NCBI GenBank assembly: GCA_024704765.1
Contig: JAKMXF010000325.1
Coordinates: 1-38,273 of the forward strand
Direction of reading: 5' to 3'
DNA length: 38,273 bases
Origin: Oopsacas minuta
Taxonomy: Eukaryota > Porifera > Hexactinellida > Lyssacinosida > Leucopsacidae
Part shown: one piece after another, positions 19,730 through 27,923 of the stretch
Numbering within the stretch: the stretch's first letter is position 1
Layout: the number at the start of each line of letters is the position of its first letter
Notes under the pieces: model-generated
What the model saw: only the letters and a program-made list of their open reading frames with translations
Told to the model about the DNA's origin: nothing
The model's database searches: none
Position numbers and translations under genes: made by a program

Positions 19730-20666
19730 CAGGGCCGGTCCTTCCACTAGGCGAATTAGGCAGTCGCCTAGGGCGGCACAATTTAGGTGCGACATATTTG
19801 CAAACTGAGTGAACAATTGAAGTACACACAACGATCACATGCTTATGTAAATTGAAAATGCTCATCCTCTGATTGTCCCACACCCATAATCTAAACACAC
19901 ATCAATTATACTTATTTTTCACCCACTTTGATTTTATAATCCGTGAACTAATTGGCCCAATTCTCTAAATACTTTTTCCTCGTAAATTCCAAGTACTCAA
20001 TGTTGATTTGTTATTAGAATTTAGCAGGGGCGTAACTTCCCCGGTTTATCAGGTTCCAATCAGGACTTCATCTAGAGTTAGGCATCCCACATCCTATGTA
20101 TGCATAGTTGAAATTTCGTCCAACCTAATGTATTATGAATATGGGATAGCCCCTGATATGGGCCATTTTCCGTCTCCCTCATAAATATTTCCCAAATAAC
20201 ACTCACTCCTGGATGCGCGGGTCCGCCCAAATAAGGACTGGTTCCAACCTGACCACTTTTGTTGTTAATTTTCCAAATACTTTTATCGCTCTACGTATCC
20301 TGTTAGCACTCCCAGTTCCTGTTGCAAGTGGTGAGAGAAGTTTATCGAAGCTGAAACTGATTTAAAAAAACATATATTCGTTCTTCAATGATACAGGAAA
20401 GACTTATGGACTTGTCAACAATATCTGTTGAACATGCAATAGCCCAAAAGCTAGATCTTAAGAAACTAATGACTGAATTTACTATAACTAAAGCTGGAAA
20501 AGTAGATTTTGATTCTTAGGTTGCTGTTATAACTTTACTACCTACACTTCATTTAGTTATTTTCAAAATAGTATTTTTAGGACATGTATTCGAAAATTTG
20601 GAAGGCGACACGACTTCAAATTTGCCTAGGGTGGCGGATTTAGAACCCGATTCAAGGACCGGCCTG
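19730..20666 (+). mobile_element. hAT transposon relic with both termini
   Basis: The ends are CAGGGCCGGTCCTT (19730) and the inverted CAGGCCGGTCCTT (ending 20666), followed inward by related GCCTAGGGcGGC sequences. These are typical hAT termini. Flanking octamers (GAGTAGTA and ATTTGTTG) do not match, so the target duplication is lost or one edge is rearranged. Inside, only the end of a hAT transposase remains, with a probable smaller hAT-like insertion at about 20,029-20,233 (CAGGGGCGTAACTTCCCC start). At about 0.94 kb the element is far shorter than an autonomous hAT. Confidence 0.75.
20258..20519 (+). pseudogene. hAT transposase C-terminal dimerisation domain (ZMYM1-like type)
   Basis: The frame reads FPNTFIALRILLALPVPVAS then GERSLSKLKLI, the hallmark of the hAT C-terminal dimerisation domain in which an Ala/Gly-Ser-Glu/Gly-Arg-Ser motif precedes SKLK. 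After a stop and a slip in the A-run near 20,368 it continues in another frame with SSMIQERLMDLSTISVEHAI and a C-terminal AGKVDFDS stop at 20519. The catalytic and zinc-finger parts are missing. It is a relic of the autonomous parent of the surrounding hAT element, on the plus strand. Confidence 0.8.
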
Positions 20667-20671
20667 ATTTG

Positions 20672-20752
20672 TTGCATAGTCAAATGAGGCTTAAGTAACT
20701 TTAATCAAAGAAATCCTTCTAGAAGGTGGTGATAAATTGTATTTACAGGTCA
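20672..20752 (+). repeat. Direct repeat, copy 1 (about 80 bp)
   Basis: TTGCATAGTCAAATGAGGCT through TTTACAGGTCAT recurs at 20957-21035 with about ten differences. Copy 1 begins within a few bases of the hAT right end. The two copies enclose about 205 bp. Confidence 0.8.
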
Positions 20753-20782
20753 TAGAGGCATAGAGCCCTAAATTAGATTAAT

Positions 20783-20804
20783 CCGTGACCTACGTAGGTC
20801 ACGG
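20783..20804. repeat. Perfect 22-nt palindrome
   Basis: The 22 bases are exactly self-complementary with core TGACCTACGTAGGTCA, i.e. two AGGTCA half-sites in everted orientation separated by four bases (ACGT). Everted AGGTCA pairs can bind nuclear receptors, but no gene start is near. It may equally be the tip of an old hairpin. Confidence 0.75.
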
Positions 20805-20956
20805 TAGATTGTATTCAGATAAGGAACAAAACTAATCACGTACAGTATTTCCCAAGAGAAGCACCAGGGGGATTATTATTTCGTTGGAATCTTTTGATAA
20901 AAGTTTTACAATTTTTGAAAATACAAATGATTGAGAAACTAATTATCCCTATTTGT

Positions 20957-21035
20957 TTCATAGTCAAATGAGGCTTAGGTAACTTGCATCAAAGAAATTC
21001 TTCTAGAAGGTTGTGATAAAATTATTTACAGGTCA
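20957..21035 (+). repeat. Direct repeat, copy 2 (about 80 bp)
   Basis: Second copy of the 20672-20752 sequence, starting TTCATAGTCAAATGAGGCTT and ending TTTACAGGTCAT. It differs by scattered substitutions and one or two small gaps. Confidence 0.8.
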
Positions 21036-22139
21036 TGCAACCTTTCTCTAGCTCCCTAAGCTTATTGAAGCCCCGGTGCTAATTGAGGGAAATAGGATAC
21101 ATTATTCGTCTATACTGAAGGACATACTTCCGCCGGTTTTGGTTCTAATTTAAATATATTAGGGGGTAAATATCCTCCTTTGGTGGACTAAGCCCATCTT
21201 AGCCTCCTGCCCTCATCTCTGATTCAGTGAAATTGCACTGATGAAAATATGGTCTGGCCAAAAGTGGGGTTTCTAGGGTATATGTTACATCATCTATATA
21301 ATGATCCTATCATGGGAGGAACAGGCTGATCAGGTACTACGTCCATGGAACTTGAATTAGATTTCCAATGAATAAAATTGGGGAGAAATTATCCGACTCG
21401 CTCGCCCAAAATTTCTTTACTTCTACCAACATTTCAGAGAGTTATACTGTAGACATGAGCATAACTTTCCTCCCCCACGATAATATTTGGAATCGACGCG
21501 CCCTGCATGCGACATGGCTTTAACACCCCTCTATTATAATGGTAGACCAAATACACAAGGAATGATAGTAACTGACTATATCCCAAGGGCACAGGCCCCA
21601 CCTCATTAATGTAAGTATGCGCTCAGTTAAATTACCTGTGCCCCACCAGTAGCGCTGCCACTGCCTAGGGTTCCAAAGCCACTATGTTGAATGTGAGTTT
21701 GCGCTACTGAGGTCAAGGGGTTATTAACTAAACTTAAACTTAATCTTAACTTAGAAAAGATAAGTCTAACCGGGAGCAGACTTAACTTTCAACATCTTAG
21801 ATTTTATTATGTCAAATATTTTATAACCAAATCAGAGGCCTAAACTTCATGGGTGTAGGAGTGTCTGGTCCCCCCATGATCAATTGTGGGCATAACAACT
21901 TGATGCTACACGACACCAGATGACTTGGAATTTGAGATTGCACTCCCTTGGATCGACTCAAAGTTTCCGCAGTAGCGTAGTCGGGGAGAGCCATCGTTTC
22001 CCCCGCGCCATTTGCACAGCCTTTCCAAAAATCGTACAATCGTCACTATATTTCCCCATCTCCTGTTTCCACTACTTCTCTTGTGATATTTCCTCATTCA
22101 CTTACATTCGCTAACTAGGATGCTAATCTAATCCAATCC
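21036..22139. other. Intergenic, element debris but no gene recognised
   Basis: A short inverted pair GGGCACAGG (about 21,589) and CCTGTGCCC (about 21,640) forms a small hairpin. At about 21,968 CAGTAGCGTAGTCGGGG resembles a hAT-type terminus, but no partner end was found. The overlapping short ORFs at 21.8-22.1 kb look like translations of repeat sequence. No tRNA-like internal promoter boxes were recognised. Confidence 0.35.
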
Positions 22140-22410
22140 AATCGATACCGATATGGGGTTGCGCCGTTAGTCCATATTCGTATTTATGCATTAGTCCAAA
22201 CTTCATATGTTTGCGTTAGTCTAAATATCAAAATCGGTATTAGTCCAAATTTATGGTGATGTTTGCGTGAGTTGGACCTGGAGCAGGCTGTGAGTTGCTG
22301 AGAGTATTTAGATTCAAATTAACAAAGGCAACTGACTATATTTCCTCGCGACGAAATTTCCCCGTGAATTCATGCTTTCGATCACCAAAAATTTGGACTA
22401 ATACTGATGG
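22140..22410 (-). repeat. Dispersed repeat with ATTAGTCCAAAT motifs, copy B
   Basis: Inverted copy of 1,340-1,590: shared landmarks are GCATTAGTCCAAACTTCATA, GTTTGCGTGAGTTGGA, AGCAGGCTGTGAGTTGCTGA and CGCGACGAAATTTCCCC. Identity is roughly 85-90% by eye. It directly precedes the 31-bp tandem array. Confidence 0.7.
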
Positions 22411-22442
22411 GAGCGCTGCATTAGTTCGAATTTGGACAGTTG

Positions 22443-22566
22443 GCGTTAGTTCGACAGAAATTTAAGTTAGTTTGCGTTAGTTCGACAGTAATTTCAGTTA
22501 GTTGGCGTTAGTTCGACAGTAATTGCAGTTAGTTGGCGATAGCTGGAGAAAGATTTTGGCTTACCT
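22443..22566. repeat. 31-bp tandem repeat, about 4 units
   Basis: The unit is close to GCGTTAGTTCGACAGTAATT plus TCAGTTAGTTG. Units begin at 22443, 22474, 22505 and 22536, an exact 31-bp period. The GTTAGTtCgA wording resembles the ATTAGTCCAAAT repeat just to the left, so the array probably arose by local amplification of that repeat. Confidence 0.8.
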
Positions 22567-22695
22567 TCGTTGTTTATAACAAAAGGTAGAATCTAGTTTA
22601 ATTGGAAAGAATTTAATGAGTTCTAAACGAATAGTTAAATATTTTATTAATGTATCAATAATGAAGCTAATTGGTAAATATTTCAAAGCTCCTTT

Positions 22696-24266
22696 CTATT
22701 GGAGATGAACAGAGAGACACGATTGTCCAAGTTCTTCGATTTGTTTGCAACATTCCATACAGCACTGCGCATGTTTGCAAGGTAGAAAGATCCAAGTGGA
22801 TGTTCGTGAGTTTAGACAAACAACACATTTCTGGTGATTGTTATCATCATCATCAATATGATCTGTTTCTGAATCTTCTGAACAGTCAGAGATTCTACTT
22901 CCCCTTGTGGATTGCGAATATTTCCAATGGTCTGACTTCCTGCATTTATATATTCTCACAGGGTATAGCATCAGGATTGAAATTTTTACTTACAACGACT
23001 ATGACAATCAACAGTTAGAATGTTTGTCTTTTTTCTCGGTCTTGTTATATCCTTACCCAGGGACAGCATCCAAATTCGTTATCTGTATCCATTATTATTT
23101 CATTAATATGGGTCATAAAACTCCATATTCTGGGGTGATTAGCCCTAATTCTATCCTTAAGCCTTGCGTGGTAAGATTCAGCTCCATTATTTGTCGTAAA
23201 TTTTGAGCCAAAAATTGATAATTCTTTTGGGTTGACATAGGTTATCCACCTCTTTTTGAAGTATTGTTTAGTTTCTCCAATTTCATTGCTTCTGTAGGTA
23301 TGATAGTCGCAGAAAATTGAAGTAGTGCGTAGGTTGGATGGATGAGACTAGCTGGAAGAAATGGAATGCTCATTAATTGACGTATATATCTTGCAACTTC
23401 AATATTATCTTTAAAATTCTCTGTAAGTCCCAGTTTCTGAGTTTTATGCTATATTCGCTGCATGAAATGAAACCAGCATCCAAACAGTTTTATATTAGGA
23501 AAGAGTTGTTTCAGAGCCTTACGAGGACCAGCTTCCCAATCGGACATGGATGTAGTGGGTTGAAGTTCGGGTAGAAGCTGATGTGTGTGAATTAGTATTG
23601 CTTTGTATAGTTCCTCATTCTTACCAGTCATTAGACAGTGTATGCCCGGTAAAGCATGTCGATCAACAGTCAGAAATATAGTCAAAAGCTGGTAAAAAAA
23701 GGACTGGAACTGTATAAAATGTTCTACCAAACTGGATGGTTATTTGAGGTAAAAATGTTCGGATATTATCTGAGAAAAATATAATAGCCGAGTGGTCATT
23801 GATAGGGCAGTACATCTATAAAACGTTCCATATGTTGAATTTGGCAACATATCAGAAAATTCTACAGGAGGTGTTGGAATCTTTGATTGCAATTCTCTCT
23901 TCGAATGATACATTGAGGATTCGCATTCTGTAAACAACACATGAAACGCTGCAGCATCTTCACGAGCTACGTCATCGGAAAATTTTCTAAGGTTATCCTG
24001 CGAGTTCCGTGCACGATTCTTACATTTTGATTTTAATTCATGACGTCAGACTGATATTCTATGATGCCATGATTAGGGTTTATAGGAGGAGTGATTAGAT
24101 TTGAGACTAGATTTAACTTCGCAGTAGCTTTACATCCATTTCTGAAAAGAACACATCTTAGATAAACATTATTTTCTCTTACTTTAGACTTGTAATATTT
24201 GTGACCATCTGGAGTTTGAAAAAGCCTTCCATTCTGGCGTCGATAATCTGCGAATTTGTATTCCAT
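22696..24266 (-). pseudogene. FLYWCH-MULE-RING transposase-derived gene, broken
   Basis: Minus-strand gene from the ATG at 24266. Domains in order: a FLYWCH-type zinc finger (24266-24033; YYKSKVRENN, YLRCVLFRNGCKA); a linker KSKCKNRARNSQDNLRK; a MULE-type transposase region (23730-23449) with LTVDRHALPG, SDWEAGPRKALKQLFP and CWFHFMQR; a MULE C-terminal part in another frame (about 23,310-23,060) with YFKKRWITY, TTNNGAESYHARL and HPRIWSFM; and a C-terminal RING finger (22971-22696) with CVVC, CKHAQC and CMEC. Lesions: an in-frame TAG after FHFMQRI (likely TGG to TAG), frame changes near 23,740 and 23,305, and loss of the last RING cysteine pair. FLYWCH-MULE-RING proteins occur in invertebrate genomes as Mutator-like transposases. 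No element termini were identified. Confidence 0.75.
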
Positions 24267-24519
24267 GGAGTTGTTTGATAATTATATTATTATGCATCAT
24301 TTATACTAGTCGACGAAACATTGTAGCTGGGCTAAGACCTCAAGGTATTGCGAAATGATATCCGATATAACCTTAAGAATACCTACAAATTTCAATGGAA
24401 TAATAATAGTATATAATTCACAGCTACGAGTAATGCCAACGAAAACCATAAAATTACTGTCGATATAACTGCAACTGTCTGAAATTACTGTCGACAAACA
24501 GCAACTGTCCAAATTCGAA

Positions 24520-24850
24520 CTTATGCAGGCGCCCCATACCGATTTTGAAATTTGTACTAACGCAAAGATATGAAATTTGGACCAAGGCATACACACGAAT
24601 TTGGACTAATGCATGCGCCCCATCGATATTTCATCAATATTTTTCCTTCACAATCCAATCGATACCGACAATTGAGAATTTGATCTATTTTCATGGATAC
24701 TTATCAATGTCATCAGAGAGGCGTTGTTAGCCCAAATTTTGACATGTTGCCATTATTCCAAACCCCAAAATTGGCATTAGTCCAAGTAAATTATTATGTT
24801 GTCGATAGTCCAAATATTTTGTCATGTCATCATTAGTCCTAAATAAGGTT
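24520..24850 (+). repeat. Dispersed repeat with ATTAGTCCAAAT motifs, copy C (fragment)
   Basis: 24,535-24,620 matches the right part of copy A (GATTTTGAAATTTGTACTAA, ACGAATTTGGACTAATGCAT). Further right, the words CATTAGTCCAA, CGATAGTCCAAAT and CATTAGTCC recur at irregular spacing of 25-40 bp. The family appears to be built from a short degenerate unit. Not coding. Confidence 0.6.
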
Positions 24851-24923
24851 ACATGATTCGAAATTTATACTATATTATCTTGTCACTTCAAAATTGGTCC
24901 GACCGGACCTAATTTGGTCAGCT

Positions 24924-25228
24924 GGCAGATATTTTGGCGCCCTTTGTTTGTTGACGGGTCACGGGTGTATATTGAAACATTACTGCCAGAGGATATGGCA
25001 TTTTTATCGAATTAGCTAAAAACCTGACGTTACTTTGTCCTAATTGTCATTTATCTCCATTGTTTCGCTCGAGGATTTGAAATCTTGCTTGGATTCGTGT
25101 CCAGCGTTTTCCGCCCTCATTGGCGGACATTTTGGTCACCCCTTGGTTCCTGTTGGGTGTATTTTGCAGTGTTCCTGTCAGTGGAAATGGAATTGTTATC
25201 GACTTTGCTTAGAATCTGGCGTTACCTT
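24924..25228 (+). repeat. Imperfect tandem duplication, about 198-bp period
   Basis: 24,924-25,036 (GGCAGATATTTTGGCGCCC to CTGACGTTACTTT) recurs at 25,122-25,228 (GGCGGACATTTTGGTCACCC to CTGGCGTTACCTT). Identity is moderate, so the duplication is old. Short ORFs across it are not conserved between the two copies. Confidence 0.6.
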
Positions 25229-25259
25229 ACCGGCATCGCTTTACACCTTTTGGAGTTAA

Positions 25260-25932
25260 TCATAAAATTTTGAAGAATTCACTTTTATTCTAATTGAATT
25301 TTCATATATATTTATCGATTTTTATCGATTTTTCATATAAGTCAATTTAATTATGATACCTTCAGAATGTATATGATTATGTAATTTATTTGGATACTCA
25401 AGTCAGGTAATTATTGCACCGGATCAGGAATTTATGGCTTTAAGATCCGGCCATATCCCGATCCAACTACAATTGTCAAGAATCGACCGTATCCGGATGA
25501 TTAATCTACATGTTGAATACTCTTTTCTGCCATATCCACAAAATGCTAAATCCAAATTTTAAGAATTTTTCTTTGAATTTCCTGAAATTCTAAGAAAATT
25601 TCTTAATATTTATTTGTATGCGTGAAAATTCAAAGTCAATTTCTTAGAATTTTTCTATGAATTCAAGCCATCTTTTGTAATTGAAGTAGAGCATTCACTT
25701 AGAATATATTTTTACAATTTATATTATTTTTCATTCTCGAGGATATCTCAACGTGGTAAGTATTAATGAAGACTAAAATCACATGATGATTACATGATGA
25801 TCTAGTAAATGACGAATGCGTAAAATGATTTCATAAGTTATATTTACCTATTCCATTGTCTGAATAAACATAAATATATACACCACCTGGTGCAAGCTTA
25901 TTTCTATCATCCTCCCAACCAAGATTAATAAT
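25260..25932. other. Intergenic, no gene recognised
   Basis: AT-rich, with short inverted and direct repeats of GAATTTTTCT/AGAAAATT type around 25,560-25,660 and nothing else that can be supported. Confidence 0.4.
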
Positions 25933-26486
25933 GACTAGCGCGCTTCGCTTGCTTTGTCGCTGCTGGACTGCTTAGTGCCTCAGGTTAGCTTAAGTATTAA
26001 ATGAGAAATTTCTTAGTGCATTTGGTCGCTACGCGACGCACTTAGTTTCTCAAGTGAGATCGACCGAGGTCCCGGCTAAAATTGTGCCCCCGGTCGATCC
26101 CTAGTCTCGAGTGCATAAAATAGCAGGATTTTACAATTTTATTTTCCATGGTCCATCCATATCACATATAATGGCTGTAACACTGGAGCTACTACGTGGC
26201 TTTTAGTCAGTAATCTCGGTATTCGTAACTCGGGTATTAAGAAATTCTAACAAATTTGAAATTTGGAACAATTGTATTTTGTACCGTCATGATGACATAA
26301 TAATTTGATGAGTTAACAGTTGGTCACAGTGGTGACGCATATTGAGGGATAACTGTGATAAATATTAAACTATCATTTTATTGGCTGAGTAGTGGCTAAT
26401 AATGTCATTTTTCGAAATTTCTGAAGTTCACAATTATCATAATTTCGTCATAGGTGTCAATTATCATCCAATACTCGAACTTTGTG
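25933..26486 (+). repeat. Dispersed repeat, copy 2 (first of a tandem pair)
   Basis: Begins GACTAGCGCGCTTCGCTTGC and ends where the same start recurs at 26,487, giving a 554-bp tandem period. It shares internal landmarks with copy 1 at 13.2-13.8 kb. Starts of the pair carry TCGCTACGCGA-type words. Confidence 0.75.
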
Positions 26487-27165
26487 GACTAGCGCGCTTC
26501 GATTGCTAGGTCGCTGCGCGACAGCTTAGGGCCTCAAGTTAGCTTAAGTATTAAACAGCTATATTTCTTGATACTTTAGGTCACTACGCGAGGGGAATTA
26601 CTCGGCACTATTTGCCACGGAGTTAATTTTTTGTTTTAATTTGAAATTATAATTATTATCCATGGTTCATCTGAATTCCATTTAATGGCCTTCTGTAGTA
26701 ATACTAGAGCTCTAGCGTGGCCTTAGGTAAGTAGTCTTTGCACTTCGTGTCTCGAATATTATGAAAATTCTCCAAATTTCGATATTTCTCAAAAATATCG
26801 CAGTTTGGAGATTTTAATGTTTTTGAATAGTCTTGATGACATAATAATCCCATGATGAGTTTGCACCTTTTGCCAAAATCATGGCATCAGGACATTTGTC
26901 ACATTGAGGGGTACCTGTGATTCAAATTTCAAAGTCTATCATGTATATTGGCTGAGCAGTGGTTAATAAATAATGTGATTTATCGAAAATCCAAAAGGTG
27001 ACAATGACATCATATTTTGTCATAGGTGTGAATTTTCGTCCAAGACTCGAACTTGTCCGAGCCAGGCCTAAAATTCGCCTGTATGTCAAACTCAGCCCTA
27101 GAGGTCCTCCAGTTTATTCAATCAATTCCGAACAGACAAATATATATCTATGCATACAAACAGGC
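26487..27165 (+). repeat. Dispersed repeat, copy 3 (second of a tandem pair)
   Basis: Begins GACTAGCGCGCTTCGATTGC. It extends further than copy 2, to the AATTCCGAACAGACA region, which is also present in copy 1 (AATTCCGAACACACA). Copy 2 therefore looks truncated at its 3' end by the tandem junction. Confidence 0.75.
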
Positions 27166-27170
27166 AGCCC

Positions 27171-27408
27171 TCGCCGTTCGCTGTTTCGATTATTCGCGGT
27201 TTTATTACGAATTATGTCAATTTAGTAAAAAATTAATTATTATTGAATTATACATTCCGATTTTATTTAGTATAACTTATTGTTTGTCATTTTGTAATCT
27301 AGAAACGTCACCCCACTATTCTCATTAAACTAAGTCTTGTCATTCGCGATTTTGCCCATCGCCACAATTCTCAGGAACGTAACCCCCGCGAACGGCGAGG
27401 GCTGCCTG
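27171..27408. mobile_element. Pogo/Tigger-like MITE, about 0.24 kb
   Basis: The ends CAGGCAGCCCTCGCCGTTCG (27171) and its inverted partner (ending 27408, followed by TA) are near-perfect for about 20 bp. GATTATTCGCGG and CATTCGCGATTTTGCCC inside resemble Tigger-type element interiors. No ORF. The left TA lies four bases away, so the exact left edge is uncertain. Confidence 0.65.
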
Positions 27409-27539
27409 TACCACAAAAATCACTAGATATCTAGGATTAGATAAAATGTCCAATGTAAGTAGCCTGTTTATCGAGAAAATTACAATTTTCACCTTAGTAA
27501 TACATACAAAATGTAATAATTGAAAATTTTCTACAAATA

Positions 27540-27660
27540 ATGACATAACTCGGAACAAAACCCGCGAATAATCGAGGGAATACACCGTGAACGGTAAAAC
27601 GAGACACAAATTTTTTTCTGCGAATAATCGAAACAGCAAACGGCGAGTGCAGTTACCCAA
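27540..27660. mobile_element. Diverged second copy of the pogo-like MITE (partial)
   Basis: The minus strand reads CTGCACTCGCCGTTTGCTGT and then TTCGATTATTCGC, matching the left end of the element at 27,171. A further CGATTATTCGCGGG box follows. Only one terminus is clear. Confidence 0.5.
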
Positions 27661-27889
27661 GTTGTCCATATATATATTCACTATTGAATAATGAAAAATA
27701 CGAAATTGATTACCACAAAAGTGCAAAGTCTACAGATATGCTTGATAACCATAGTTATGTAATATTCTGTGATTTAATGGCAATTGTGCAACAAATTTGA
27801 ACTTTCATCAAGAAAACTCCTTTCTGTAAATATTGTATCAACATTGTCCGTTACTTTCCTTGGATTATGAAAGCCCAAATATTCATTAG

Positions 27890-27916
27890 ATTTTTGAAAA
27901 TCTTTTTGTTTTACAG
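27890..27916 (+). promoter_or_regulatory. Splice-acceptor-like tract just before the UBR5 start
   Basis: A pyrimidine-rich TCTTTTTGTTTTACAG ends at 27916, seven bases before the ATG at 27924. This is a strong 3' splice-site consensus. It could end a 5'-UTR intron or serve as a trans-splicing acceptor. It also explains why the frame upstream encodes a Phe/Leu/Ile-rich stretch with no counterpart in UBR5 proteins. Confidence 0.55.
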
Positions 27917-27923
27917 CTTTATT

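Noticed and set aside
21821-22114. Overlapping ORFs in a GC-richer stretch as a gene
   Set aside because: Frames on both strands are open by composition, no domain is recognised, and a hAT-type terminal motif lies inside.
22671-23206. Plus-strand ORFs of 99-115 codons
   Set aside because: They are antisense to the RING and MULE C-terminal coding regions.
27867-27923. UBR5 start at the upstream ATG with a hydrophobic leader resembling a signal peptide
   Set aside because: The leader is the in-frame translation of a pyrimidine tract ending in ACAG. The family start aligns with MSSLAC at 27924, and UBR5 proteins have no signal peptide.
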